The translations under genes and the position numbers were made by a program. From positions 496,001 to 560,000 of the forward strand of contig NZ_CALPCX010000002.1 of assembly GCF_943193125.1 (NCBI RefSeq): a stretch of 64,000 bases of DNA, in the 5' to 3' direction. The DNA is from Adlercreutzia agrestimuris. GTDB taxonomy: Bacteria; Actinomycetota; Coriobacteriia; Coriobacteriales; Eggerthellaceae. Shown here one piece after another: positions 44,198 through 52,873 of this stretch; positions within the stretch are counted from its first letter, which is position 1; each line of letters begins with the position of its first letter. Under the pieces are notes generated by a model that saw only the letters and a list, made by a program, of their open reading frames with translations, was not told the DNA's origin and made no database searches.

Positions 44198-45529
44198 ATG
44201 AATATTAAACTCTCTGATCACTTTACTTACCGAAGGCTGATTCGCTTTGCGCTGCCTTCAATTGTCATGATGATATTTACTTCCATCTATAGCGTGGTGG
44301 ATGGTTTGTTCGTGTCCAATTTGGCAGGCAAAGATGCTTTGGCAGCGGTTAATCTTGCTTTCCCAATGGTGATGATTTTTGGCTGCGTCGGTTTTATGTT
44401 TGGTACTGGTGGCGCAGCTCTTGTTGCAAAAACGCTGGGGGAGGGTGATAAAAAACGGGCAGGTAGGCTCTTTGGCTTTATTGTGATTGCGGCTGCGTGT
44501 GTGGCAGCTGCACTTGCGTGTGTTGGTTGGTTTGTTTTGCCACGCGTTTTGGTATTGATTGGTGCAAGCGATACGCTTTTGAGTCTTGCTACTAGTTACG
44601 GACGTATTTTATTTCTCGCGCTGCCTGCCTTTGTGGTGCAAATGGTTTCGCAAAGCTTTTTTATTGCTTCTGAGAAACCGCATATTGGTTTGGGGGTTAC
44701 GCTTGGAGCAGGCATCACTAATATTGTCTTAGACTACGTTTTTATTGCATTGTTTGGATGGGGTATAGAAGGCGCTGCACTGGCTACTATTTCGGGCCAG
44801 ATTGTGGCAGCAATTGCTTCGGTTGCTTACTTTGTTACACACCGTCAAGATCAGCTTGCTATTGACAAACCGCTCTTTGATTTGCGCGCTTTAGGAAGAG
44901 CGTGTGTAAACGGCTCTTCTGAGCTTATGACTGAGGTTGCAGCTGCAATTGTGGGCACGTTGTATAACTATCAGCTTATGCAGCTTGCAGGCGCTGATGG
45001 TGTAGCTGCCTATGGCGTGATTATGTATATGAACTTCGTCTTCGTGGCAATCTTTTTTGGCTTTGCCATGGGTACGGGACCAGTTATTAGTTACCAGTAT
45101 GGTGCTCAAAACGCCTCCGAGTTGCAAAACCTCTTCAAAAAGAGCCTCAAATTAGTTGGTATTACCGGCATTGTAATGTTTGTTTCATCGCAGCTCTTTG
45201 CGCCTCAATTAGCACAGGTATTTGTGGGATATGACCCTGCGCTTGCTCAGATGACTATTCATGGATATCGCATTTATTCGGGCGCATATCTTATTTGTGG
45301 CTTCAACATCTTCGGTTCGGCATTTTTTACTGCGCTTAACAACGGTTTAGTTTCGGCGTTAATTAGCTTCATGCGCACGCTTGTTTTTGAGACATCAACG
45401 GTCATGTTGCTTCCCTTATGGTGGGGTATTGATGGTGTATGGTGCGCCATAATTGTGGCTGAAAGCTGTGCTTTGATTCTTACGGCCTCATTTATGTTTG
45501 GCTTGCGAAAGGTGTATCACTACGCTTAA
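44198..45529 (+). CDS. MATE family efflux transporter
   Basis: A 443-residue Na+ or H+-driven multidrug exporter with 12 membrane helices. LPSIVMMIFTSIYSVVDGLF, LAAVNLAFPMVMIFGCVGFM and GTGGAALVAKTLGEGDKKRA in the first half repeat in the second (GFAMGTGPVISYQYGAQNAS). This pattern fits the DinF/MepA branch. No good ribosome site precedes ATG 44198. Two near-identical 13-base copies (ACGAAAAGCATATA and ACGAAAGCATATA) lie just before it. It is under the upstream MarR gene by position. The 3' end overlaps the convergent thioesterase gene by four bases. Confidence 0.93.
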   Translation: MNIKLSDHFTYRRLIRFALPSIVMMIFTSIYSVVDGLFVSNLAGKDALAAVNLAFPMVMIFGCVGFMFGTGGAALVAKTLGEGDKKRAGRLFGFIVIAAACVAAALACVGWFVLPRVLVLIGASDTLLSLATSYGRILFLALPAFVVQMVSQSFFIASEKPHIGLGVTLGAGITNIVLDYVFIALFGWGIEGAALATISGQIVAAIASVAYFVTHRQDQLAIDKPLFDLRALGRACVNGSSELMTEVAAAIVGTLYNYQLMQLAGADGVAAYGVIMYMNFVFVAIFFGFAMGTGPVISYQYGAQNASELQNLFKKSLKLVGITGIVMFVSSQLFAPQLAQVFVGYDPALAQMTIHGYRIYSGAYLICGFNIFGSAFFTALNNGLVSALISFMRTLVFETSTVMLLPLWWGIDGVWCAIIVAESCALILTASFMFGLRKVYHYA

Positions 45530-46017
45530 CGATATGCTGTAACTGTCATCAGAGCAACCTCAACGTCAAGGTCATCAACTACGCGTACGGTATAAAAAGC
45601 AACATGTCTACCCGATTTGTCGCAGGTGCATGTTGCAGTGAGCTTATTTCCGTGGCTGGTGCGAAGATAGCTAATGGAAGACTGGATTGAGATAGTGGGG
45701 CACTCGCCAACGTTTGCTGCTATGGCAAGCGCAAAATCGCAGAGAGTAAAAATGGCGCCACCCATTACGTTGCCCAACGCGTTTCTGTGTGTTTCGGTGA
45801 TTTCTAGTTCAGCAACGCCATAGCCTTTTGCGCCTTTAACGGGCACGCAACCTACGCGCTTTGTGGCAAACAAGTCACCACCAAAGAGGTCCTTGAGCTG
45901 TTCGGTAGTGACATCGGCCGGAATAGAAAAGCCTGTTTTGTCGGGAATAGAGCTAGAACATGCGCATTCGTTTTCGTCTGAAGTTGGTTGATTGATGATG
46001 TCGTGAGAGATATTCAT
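45526..46017 (-). CDS. PaaI-type hotdog thioesterase
   Basis: A 163-residue protein whose residues about 45-160 form a hotdog fold. HRNALGNVMGGAIFTLCDFA holds the catalytic-site region, with GG-AIFTLCD in the central helix, and YLRTSHGNKLTATC the following strands. Relatives hydrolyse acyl- or aryl-CoA esters. A 40-residue polar N-terminus with CACSS is extra. ATG 46017 overlaps the stop of the PAP2 gene by one base, and AAGGAG lies before it, so the two are cotranscribed. Confidence 0.87.
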   Translation of the reverse strand: MNISHDIINQPTSDENECACSSSIPDKTGFSIPADVTTEQLKDLFGGDLFATKRVGCVPVKGAKGYGVAELEITETHRNALGNVMGGAIFTLCDFALAIAANVGECPTISIQSSISYLRTSHGNKLTATCTCDKSGRHVAFYTVRVVDDLDVEVALMTVTAYR

Positions 46018-46562
46018 TACTGCTCCTTAATGGGATGATTAGTGTTGTAGGCACTCAGGATTTTTGCAGACAGAAAGCCCGAGAATAAACCAACAAGAAT
46101 GCCAGCTAAGACGTCGGTTGGGTAGTGAACATAACAATATAAGCGCGTAAATGCCATAAAGGCTGCAAGGATAAAAACAACAATGATGAGCGCTTTGGGA
46201 GCACGAGGGTTTTTCATGAAGAAAAGAGCGAATGCGCTGGCAAATGCTGAGGTGGTATGTCCTGAGGGGAAAGATGATCCAAATGGCCTATCCACAATCA
46301 GCTGAATAGCAGGGTTAATATCGCAGGGGCGCGGTCGCATCAAAAGAGGTTTGATGATACCGCTTGTGATAAGAGTGCCAAGTCCAAATGCAATAAGAAC
46401 CGCTGCACCCAATCTACGTGTATGTGGTATGCAGACTAAGACAATGCCAAGCACAATCCAGAGTTGGCCAACATTTCCCATCCAGGTAAATGCTGCTACG
46501 AATGAGTCCAGGGCGGGAGTATGTATAGTTTGCAGCGCATCAAGAATGGCTGTTTCATTCAT
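46017..46562 (-). CDS. PAP2-family membrane phosphatase
   Basis: A 181-residue membrane protein with five or six helices. The acid phosphatase motifs are KPLLMRPRPCD, FPSGHTTSAFA and RLYCYVHYPTDVLAG, all complete, facing outward by family topology. It would dephosphorylate a lipid phosphate, perhaps undecaprenyl pyrophosphate or phosphatidylglycerol phosphate. It is first in a two-gene minus-strand operon with the thioesterase. Divergent from the DUF1648 gene across 213 bases. Confidence 0.92.
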   Translation of the reverse strand: MNETAILDALQTIHTPALDSFVAAFTWMGNVGQLWIVLGIVLVCIPHTRRLGAAVLIAFGLGTLITSGIIKPLLMRPRPCDINPAIQLIVDRPFGSSFPSGHTTSAFASAFALFFMKNPRAPKALIIVVFILAAFMAFTRLYCYVHYPTDVLAGILVGLFSGFLSAKILSAYNTNHPIKEQ

Positions 46563-46738
46563 AGTTAATAACTTGCCTTTTCAAGAGAAGGGACGCAGTG
46601 GTTTTATGCTAACAGAGTCTTGTCTTGATAGGGTTGAACGAGATAAACACTTTATAAACCTTCGTATGTTTCAAGGACATTTTAAAATCAAATGAGAGGC
46701 TTGGCTTAGGTGTTGTAAGGAATGAATATAAGGGTTAT

Positions 46739-46747
46739 TGCTATAAT
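46739..46747 (+). promoter_or_regulatory. Extended -10 promoter element
   Basis: TGC followed by consensus TATAAT, 28 bases before GTG 46776. The best -35-like hexamer (TTGTAA, 46713-46718) is 23 bases away, too far for normal use. Confidence 0.55.
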
Positions 46748-46775
46748 GCTTTAAACGGTTATCAAAGGAGGCATC

Positions 46776-47258
46776 GTGCCACGCCAAAACGAACAATATT
46801 TCACACCATTTTTCCGTGTGGTGGAATTTGTTTCGTGGCTTCTTCTCATTGTCAGCCTTATCTATACGATATCTCAGATCAAAATGATGCCTGATCAGGT
46901 ACCCACGCATTTTGGTTTTAATGGTCAACCGGACTCATATGGTTCACCATGGACATATGTTTTTATCCCTCTTATCATGCTTGCGTGTTTTGCTCTTATC
47001 AGCGGAGTGGGGCATTTTGTACCGCCGCGGCTATGGAATGCACCACCAAAGCTTGCTGGTTCAACTAATTTTCGCTGGTATAAAACGTCTGTAGGCGTCA
47101 TGGTTTTATGTGAATTTGAATTAAGCGTCTATACGCTTTATTTGCAGCATTTGCTTATATCTCAGCAAACAAGCTTGATTGTGCCTATATCCATTGCTCT
47201 TTTAGTGGTGTTGCTTGGAAGTGTGGCGGTTGTGACCTGGAGAGGCGTTCGCCCGTAA
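46776..47258 (+). CDS. DUF1648 membrane protein
   Basis: A 160-residue protein with four membrane helices. DQVPTHFGFNGQPDSYGSPW after the first helix is the DUF1648 signature (LP.H....G..D.wgsk). In SdpI-like immunity proteins this domain is followed by more helices; the rest of that family is not evident here. The function is unknown. GTG 46776 is six bases past AAAGGAGG. It has its own promoter-like TGC-TATAAT box and converges on the LuxR gene with an 18-base gap. Confidence 0.82.
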   Translation: MPRQNEQYFTPFFRVVEFVSWLLLIVSLIYTISQIKMMPDQVPTHFGFNGQPDSYGSPWTYVFIPLIMLACFALISGVGHFVPPRLWNAPPKLAGSTNFRWYKTSVGVMVLCEFELSVYTLYLQHLLISQQTSLIVPISIALLVVLLGSVAVVTWRGVRP

Positions 47259-47276
47259 GGTTTCTTAGTTTCCGGT

Positions 47277-48743
47277 CTAGCTGTGGGGATGCTCACTTGG
47301 AGGAAGCTCCATCTGATCATGCACCCGATTAATGAGCTCCTGCTTGGAGTGAACATCAAGTTTTCTGTAAATAGTTTTTGCATACCACTGCACGGTGCCA
47401 AGCGCTAAATACAGCACCTCAGAAATGTATTTTTGGCTGTTACCACGTGCAATGAGAAGCATGATTTCCGTTTCGCGCGTTGAGAGGCTTCCTTCTTCAG
47501 CAAGACGAAGACATGACTCTTCAAAACTCAATGGCATTTGTGGTGCAGTGCTTGTCTCATCTTTATCGGTGTTTCCTGGTTGCGAGAGCACTTGTATTTC
47601 ATTGGAGGTGGCTCGGTGATTCCCGAAGGCTAGTGCACATACGACAACTGCCATGGACATAAGAATGATAACGGGTACAAAGTCTCCTGACGTAAGGCCA
47701 AGTGATGCTGTCATGCGCGGAAAAACAATGCGTTGCAAAAAGATGGGAAGCACTTTAAAAACAATCATGCCAAGGCTGACAACCATAATGGGGGAAACGC
47801 GATCATTTTTAATGAACTGAAACATGATGAGATAACCAAGCACCTCAAAGCAGTTGATGGCGCCATGGGTAATTCCTAAGCCTGCAAGTTCTGCACGACC
47901 TGTCATCCCAATAAGGATCATAGCGCCGAGCAAAAACAAAACCGCCGCAGGAATCCAAGTGCTTCGATATTCTTCTTCTAATGGTACGTCTCTTTTTGCC
48001 TCAAAAATACAAAATGCCATGACAGCTGCAATAGAGAAGCATCGAATAAGCATCTCGCCAAACGAAAGATCGTTCTCTAGGCTGAAATACAAACCGGTGA
48101 CGATGCGCGCACCAATAAGTAAAACTGACAGGATTCCTAACATCAAATAAGGTCCATGGCGAAGAGCTGCTAAATCATAGCTAAATGGTTTTGCGGTTTG
48201 AAATGTTTTCGCTTCTTTCCAGGTGATAATCCAACAGACACCTGAAAGGGAGGCTGAGCATCCGCACAAAAGCATGCGCCCTTCAAGGGGAAGAAAATTG
48301 CCAAGCGTTAAAGCGGCATATCCAACAGCGGAACCAAACAAAAGGAGGGTTATCTGTTTGGAGTCAAGAAGGCCAAGCAGAACCATCCAACACAGCATGA
48401 GCCCCACGTAGCCAAGAGACAGTAAAAAAGCAGCAAAGAGTATTGCGGCTTTATTGAAGCCAAAAGGAATGAGCGCTAAAAGTATGCCATACCCAACAAG
48501 ACTTCCAAAGATGGCTCCTATCATACAAACCGGGTGGTGTTTGATGAAATACTCAAGCTGGCGTCTGGCGGTTACTGCAAGCAAGAAGAATAAGACGCAA
48601 AAACCAAGAATGGTTTCGTTGGCAAATGTGTAGGCTGGCATAGAGGTGAAATAGCCACTCATGAGAACGGGTGGAAAGAAAACCCAACTAAATGTAAGTC
48701 CTACTAACGCAATAATTGAATGTGTTTTTGATAATTGGTTCAT
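47277..48743 (-). CDS. LuxR-type regulator with multi-pass membrane domain
   Basis: A 488-residue protein. About residues 10-385 form some 12 membrane helices with an MFS-like look, and the C-terminal 65 residues are a LuxR helix-turn-helix: LSTRETEIMLLIARGNSQKY and TVQWYAKTIYRKLDVHSKQE. Such proteins are numerous in Eggerthellaceae and usually lie beside oxidoreductase genes they control. Here it diverges from a cytochrome/flavoprotein operon across 386 bases. ATG 48743 follows GGGAGAG; the extra five codons to 48758 precede that site. A linker rich in Gln, Ser and Thr joins the two parts. Confidence 0.9.
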   Translation of the reverse strand: MNQLSKTHSIIALVGLTFSWVFFPPVLMSGYFTSMPAYTFANETILGFCVLFFLLAVTARRQLEYFIKHHPVCMIGAIFGSLVGYGILLALIPFGFNKAAILFAAFLLSLGYVGLMLCWMVLLGLLDSKQITLLLFGSAVGYAALTLGNFLPLEGRMLLCGCSASLSGVCWIITWKEAKTFQTAKPFSYDLAALRHGPYLMLGILSVLLIGARIVTGLYFSLENDLSFGEMLIRCFSIAAVMAFCIFEAKRDVPLEEEYRSTWIPAAVLFLLGAMILIGMTGRAELAGLGITHGAINCFEVLGYLIMFQFIKNDRVSPIMVVSLGMIVFKVLPIFLQRIVFPRMTASLGLTSGDFVPVIILMSMAVVVCALAFGNHRATSNEIQVLSQPGNTDKDETSTAPQMPLSFEESCLRLAEEGSLSTRETEIMLLIARGNSQKYISEVLYLALGTVQWYAKTIYRKLDVHSKQELINRVHDQMELPPSEHPHS

Positions 48744-49129
48744 GACGCTCTCCCTCATGCATCTGAACTATCCCCTTACATGCTTCCCTCAAAACACGCT
48801 ACTGACATTCTACTTGAAAGTTGCTTTACATCTATAAGTATGCCGTAAGGCTTCTTGCTCGCGAGTTTATGAAATACCAGATCAGCGCAGTATATGAAAA
48901 CGCCCCCATAAATTCCCCTGCTTTTATGGGGTCAAAAAATGCATGGTTTCAGACCATTTCACCATGATTCATGAGGTGTCAGCCCCATGAAAACTATCCA
49001 CAATTGAATGCAGTTGATATCACTCCAAAATTCTTTGCAGTGCTTAATCGTTAAAGGCGCATCATCATTGAGGCAAGGAGTTTAGAGCGATAAAAAAGGG
49101 AAACCGAGTACGAGAGGAAGGGATGTAAG
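48744..49129. other. Intergenic control region between LuxR and cytochrome genes
   Basis: No ORF fits here. A hairpin CCCCATAAA/TTTATGGGG (48904-48912, 48923-48931) and TGGT/ACCA-type small repeats around 48944-48980 are visible. The region must contain the promoters of both divergent units, but I cannot identify hexamers with confidence. Confidence 0.4.
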
Positions 49130-49669
49130 GTGAAAGCGAAATCAATGCTTTGGGGTGCAGTCACAGTTGCTCTGGTTGGTGCCATGGGCGCTTTGTGGGC
49201 ATGCTCTCCGTCTTCAGAATCATTGAGCAACACAGGTGAAGGTGGATGGGATGCAGTTGTAGCGCAATATCCGGATGACCCTTATGTTGCAAGCTATGAG
49301 AACGAGGATCCGGCAACCTTAATTACTATGCATAAGCAGCTGGGTAATACTTGCGAAAGCTGCCACGACGATGCAACGATGAAAGATGTTGGAAGCTTTA
49401 CTGAGCTGATGGCACCTGCTGAGGAGACTATTGCTACTCGCGAGTTTTGCTTGAATGAAGGTTGCCACAATTGGGACAAGATTAAAGACACCACCATTTT
49501 AGATGGCGACAAGACGGTTTATAACCCCGAGGGACTCTATAACGTCCATGACAACCATCGTGGCGATGTAGATTGTGGTCAGTGTCACTCCATGCACGGT
49601 CAGCCGGTACTCAATTGCGTGACCTGCCATTACATGGATCTGCCTGAGGGCTGGATCGGATTTGAATAG
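49130..49669 (+). CDS. Tetraheme cytochrome c lipoprotein (reductase electron donor)
   Basis: A 179-residue exported protein. The N-terminus is a lipoprotein-type signal ending ALWACSPSS. Four heme c sites follow: CESCH, CLNEGCH (a CX4CH site), CGQCH and CVTCH. This matches the small cytochrome partner of flavin reductases in Coriobacteriia and Shewanella flavocytochrome c. It would take electrons from the quinone pool and hand them to the flavoprotein at 49698. The start is GTG 49130 after GAGGAAGGG. Twenty-eight bases separate the two genes. A second cytochrome of the same pattern lies at 59852. Confidence 0.9.
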   Translation: MKAKSMLWGAVTVALVGAMGALWACSPSSESLSNTGEGGWDAVVAQYPDDPYVASYENEDPATLITMHKQLGNTCESCHDDATMKDVGSFTELMAPAEETIATREFCLNEGCHNWDKIKDTTILDGDKTVYNPEGLYNVHDNHRGDVDCGQCHSMHGQPVLNCVTCHYMDLPEGWIGFE

Positions 49670-49697
49670 GCCAATAGGGAAGAAAGGAAGATTAATC

Positions 49698-51293
49698 ATG
49701 AAACAAGACTTATCACGCCGCAGCTTCCTGCTTGGCACGACAACCCTTGGTGCAGCCGCTTTTGCTGCAGGTGCGCTTTCTTTAACACCAAAAGCATATG
49801 CAGATGAACAAGCAGACAATAGTGAATCTGAGGCTTCATCTGGAAATATCACCGCCACCTATGATTGTGACTTTATGGTGTGCGGATCAGGCACAACGGG
49901 TCTGTGTGCAGCTACGCGTGCAGCAGAATTAGGCGCAAGCGTCATCTTGGTGGATGTTGTGACCGAAAACGGTGTTGGTGGTAATTCGCGCTATGTTGAA
50001 AACATTGGCAACGTGGCTATGGGTACTGACAACGCTCTTGAAAACGTTGGTGCAGCTGATCATTTCTATGATGGCTTGGCTTCATACCATCGCTATGCAA
50101 GCAATGCTATTGTTACGCGTCGTTTTGCTAATGATGGCGAAAAAGTACGTGCATGGACCACTGATTTTCAGGGTATTACCTATAACGCTAAAGGTAAGTA
50201 TGACCATGGCGAGAACGGCGAATCTGGTGGCATGGTTGCCATCATGAAGATGTATGAATTGGCACAAGACTTAGGTGTGCAGTTCATCTTTGACGCACGT
50301 GCTTATGAGTTGCTCACTGATGAAAATGGAGCGGTTGCAGGTGCGTTGTGTAAAACTCGTACGGGTGACATCATTCAAGTTAATGCTAAAGCAGTTGACT
50401 TGTGCACAGGTGGTTTCTCGGCGAACCCAGAAATGTTTGAGCGCTATACGCACGTTAAGTATGATCGTGTTATTGCACGCGGCACTATGGGTACGCAGCG
50501 TGGTGATGGTCTGACCATGGGTCTTGCGCTTGGTGCACAATTGCACCACCCAAGTGCTATCAACTATTGCAGTCCCATTTTGCCTGGTCACTACAATAAA
50601 GGCGCATTGACAATTTGCGGTGCTAACCAAGCTGACACAATCTTTTTGAATCAGGATGCTCGTCGTTTCTGCGATGAGAGCGTTATTAAAGACTGGACGC
50701 TTTCAGGAAATATTGGATGCCAGCAAGAGCATATTTACACGGTCATTGATCAAGCATTTGTGGACAAGATCATGAGCGAAGGTGTTGTAACGCGCCGTGC
50801 GAATTACTTTGAGCCAGGAGATCCAGTACCTCAATTCCAGGAAGAGATTGATAAGGCGCTTGTACGCGATAATCCTCGCGTTGTAAAAGCTGATACCCTT
50901 GAAGAACTTGCTGAAAAGCTGGAGCTTGACCCCACGGCAATGAAAGCAGAGATTGAGAAATACAACAGTTATTGTGACGATGGCTATGATCATGACTTCT
51001 TGAAGGCAGCAGAGTTCCTGCGCAAGATGGATACGCCTCCTTATTATGGATTCAAGACAGTGCTTGCGTTCTATAACACGGTTGGTGGTTTAAAAGTTGA
51101 TGAATATGCTCGTGTTATTCATGAAGACTTCAAGCCTATTCCTGGTCTTTACGCTGGTGGTTCGGATGCTGGTGCGCTGTTTGGTCCGTATTATGACGTC
51201 TCGTGCGCTCCTGGTTCAACGCAGCTTTGGGCGCGTGTGTCGGGTTACTGGGCAGCTGAACATGCTGTAAATGAGTATATTCCTACAGTTTAG
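49698..51293 (+). CDS. Tat-exported FAD-dependent reductase (fumarate reductase-like)
   Basis: A 531-residue flavoprotein of the FrdA/FccA superfamily. A Tat signal (LSRRSFLLGTTTLGAAAFAA) is followed by the dinucleotide motif VCGSGTTGLCAATRAAELGA and the C-terminal FAD segment GLYAGGSDAGALFGPYYD. The places that hold catalytic histidines in fumarate reductases differ: QLHHPSAIN for Q-x-HPT and FYNTVGGLKVD for HHTMGG. It therefore probably reduces another acceptor. It works with the cytochrome just upstream. ATG 49698 follows AAGGAAG. A strong terminator follows. Confidence 0.9.
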   Translation: MKQDLSRRSFLLGTTTLGAAAFAAGALSLTPKAYADEQADNSESEASSGNITATYDCDFMVCGSGTTGLCAATRAAELGASVILVDVVTENGVGGNSRYVENIGNVAMGTDNALENVGAADHFYDGLASYHRYASNAIVTRRFANDGEKVRAWTTDFQGITYNAKGKYDHGENGESGGMVAIMKMYELAQDLGVQFIFDARAYELLTDENGAVAGALCKTRTGDIIQVNAKAVDLCTGGFSANPEMFERYTHVKYDRVIARGTMGTQRGDGLTMGLALGAQLHHPSAINYCSPILPGHYNKGALTICGANQADTIFLNQDARRFCDESVIKDWTLSGNIGCQQEHIYTVIDQAFVDKIMSEGVVTRRANYFEPGDPVPQFQEEIDKALVRDNPRVVKADTLEELAEKLELDPTAMKAEIEKYNSYCDDGYDHDFLKAAEFLRKMDTPPYYGFKTVLAFYNTVGGLKVDEYARVIHEDFKPIPGLYAGGSDAGALFGPYYDVSCAPGSTQLWARVSGYWAAEHAVNEYIPTV

Positions 51294-51329
51294 TACATCC
51301 TGCATTTACTCGTTTTATTTTCTCCCTCT

Positions 51330-51365
51330 GGAATCGGACGCAGCTTATGCGTCCGATTCCTTTTT
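51330..51365 (+). terminator. Rho-independent terminator after the flavoprotein gene
   Basis: GGAATCGGACGCA (51330-51342) pairs perfectly with TGCGTCCGATTCC (51348-51360) across a five-base loop and is followed by TTTTT. It lies between convergent genes. Confidence 0.93.
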
Positions 51366-51376
51366 GTGGGGCTAGC

Positions 51377-52801
51377 TTACTTCTTGTTGTGTTGTGCCTG
51401 AGTAGCCAGTGAGGCAACAAACTCATAATCTTTGTGAAGCACACTCCGGGCTTCATCTTCTTGTATGCGTACTGCGTCGTGTCCAGTGCCTCCGTATGTG
51501 ACGCGGGCGCGCGTAATGGCTGCAAGGTCTAAAGATTCTACGATATCAGCTTCAAAGAGTGGGCTTTCGCGTTGAAAGTCTTCAAGGGTAAGCTCGTCTA
51601 AGGTACAACCTCGTGTTTCGCAAAGTTTGACCAAGTGCCCCACGACTTCGTGTGCTTGGCGAAAAGCAAGGTTACGTTTAACGAGATAATCAGCTACATC
51701 TGTTGCGGCCAGATATCCTTTTGATACCTGGTCATGCATTGCCTGAGCATGAACGCTCATGGTGGATATCATGCCTTGCATGCACAAATAACACTCTTCA
51801 AGCGTGTACGCTGCATCAATGGCGCCCTCCTTGTCTTCTTGAAGATCTTTGTTGTAGGCAAGGGGGAGAGACTTAAGGGTCATGAAAAGTGCTACGAGAT
51901 CCCCTACAACGCGCCCCGTTTTACCGCGAATTAGCTCTGCAAAGTCGGGGTTTTTCTTTTGCGGCATGATAGATGAGCCAGTAGAAAACTTATCCGAAAG
52001 CGTTATGAAGCCAAATTCTGTACTTGACCACAAGATGATTTCTTCACAGAGGCGCGAAAGATGAATGCTGGAGACTGAGCATGCGTAGAGCAGGTCAAGC
52101 AAAAAATCCCTATCTGATACCGCATCTAAGGAGTTGGGAATTACTTGGTTGAAGCCGAGCGCAGCAGCAGTTTGCGTGCGATCGAGCGGATAGGTTGTTC
52201 CCGCAAGAGCCGCTGCTCCTAAAGGCGATGCGTCTGCGGCGCAATAGGCATGTTTAAGTCGCGTGAAATCGCGTGTGAACATCCATACGTAAGCAAGCAT
52301 ATGGTGCGAGAAGAGCACGGGCTGGGCATGCTGCAGGTGGGTGTACCCTGGCATAATGGTATCGAAGTGCTCATGTGCACAGGTCAAGAGTGCTTCGCGT
52401 AGCGCCGTATTTGCCTTCATAAGATCAACAATACGCTCTTTGGTAAAGAGTCGCATATCGGTTACTACCTGGTCATTTCTGCTTCTGCCCGTATGGAGAC
52501 GCGCACCAGCTTGCCCTATGCGTTTGATCAATTCGGATTCAATAGCCATATGGATATCTTCGTCATTTATATCAAAAGCAAAAGTGCCTGCTTCAATTTC
52601 AGATTCAATGGCTTTGAGCGCCGTTTGGATGGCTTGCGCATCTGCTTGGGGGATAATTCCTTGATTGGCAAGCATAGCAGCATGTGCGCAAGAGCCCGCT
52701 ATGTCTTGGGCGTAGAGTTGTTTGTCAACAGGCAACGATGCTCCAAAACGCTGCGTTAATTCATCTACATTTTCGCTAAATCTACCAGACCAAAGAGCCA
52801 C
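51377..52801 (-). CDS. argH: Argininosuccinate lyase
   Basis: A 474-residue enzyme that splits argininosuccinate to arginine and fumarate, the last step of arginine synthesis. Superfamily signature GSSIMPQKKNPDFAELIRGK with the catalytic serine loop is intact, and TGRSRNDQVVTDMRLF and GYTHLQHAQPV are canonical. The start is GTG 52801 after GGAGG. It follows argG by 72 bases on the same strand. The fumarate it produces could feed the anaerobic reductive side of metabolism. Confidence 0.97.
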   Translation of the reverse strand: MALWSGRFSENVDELTQRFGASLPVDKQLYAQDIAGSCAHAAMLANQGIIPQADAQAIQTALKAIESEIEAGTFAFDINDEDIHMAIESELIKRIGQAGARLHTGRSRNDQVVTDMRLFTKERIVDLMKANTALREALLTCAHEHFDTIMPGYTHLQHAQPVLFSHHMLAYVWMFTRDFTRLKHAYCAADASPLGAAALAGTTYPLDRTQTAAALGFNQVIPNSLDAVSDRDFLLDLLYACSVSSIHLSRLCEEIILWSSTEFGFITLSDKFSTGSSIMPQKKNPDFAELIRGKTGRVVGDLVALFMTLKSLPLAYNKDLQEDKEGAIDAAYTLEECYLCMQGMISTMSVHAQAMHDQVSKGYLAATDVADYLVKRNLAFRQAHEVVGHLVKLCETRGCTLDELTLEDFQRESPLFEADIVESLDLAAITRARVTYGGTGHDAVRIQEDEARSVLHKDYEFVASLATQAQHNKK

Positions 52802-52873
52802 AATTCCTCCGTTTCATAAAGGTTGGTTTATAGGTTGGGGGTTCAGATATAAAATCCCAGGTGTTATGTCGGG

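Noticed and set aside
49130..51293. The cytochrome-flavoprotein pair as a cgr1-cgr2 (cardiac glycoside reductase) operon
   Set aside because: Gene order is similar, but many paralogous pairs share it, and nothing in the sequence shows glycoside specificity.
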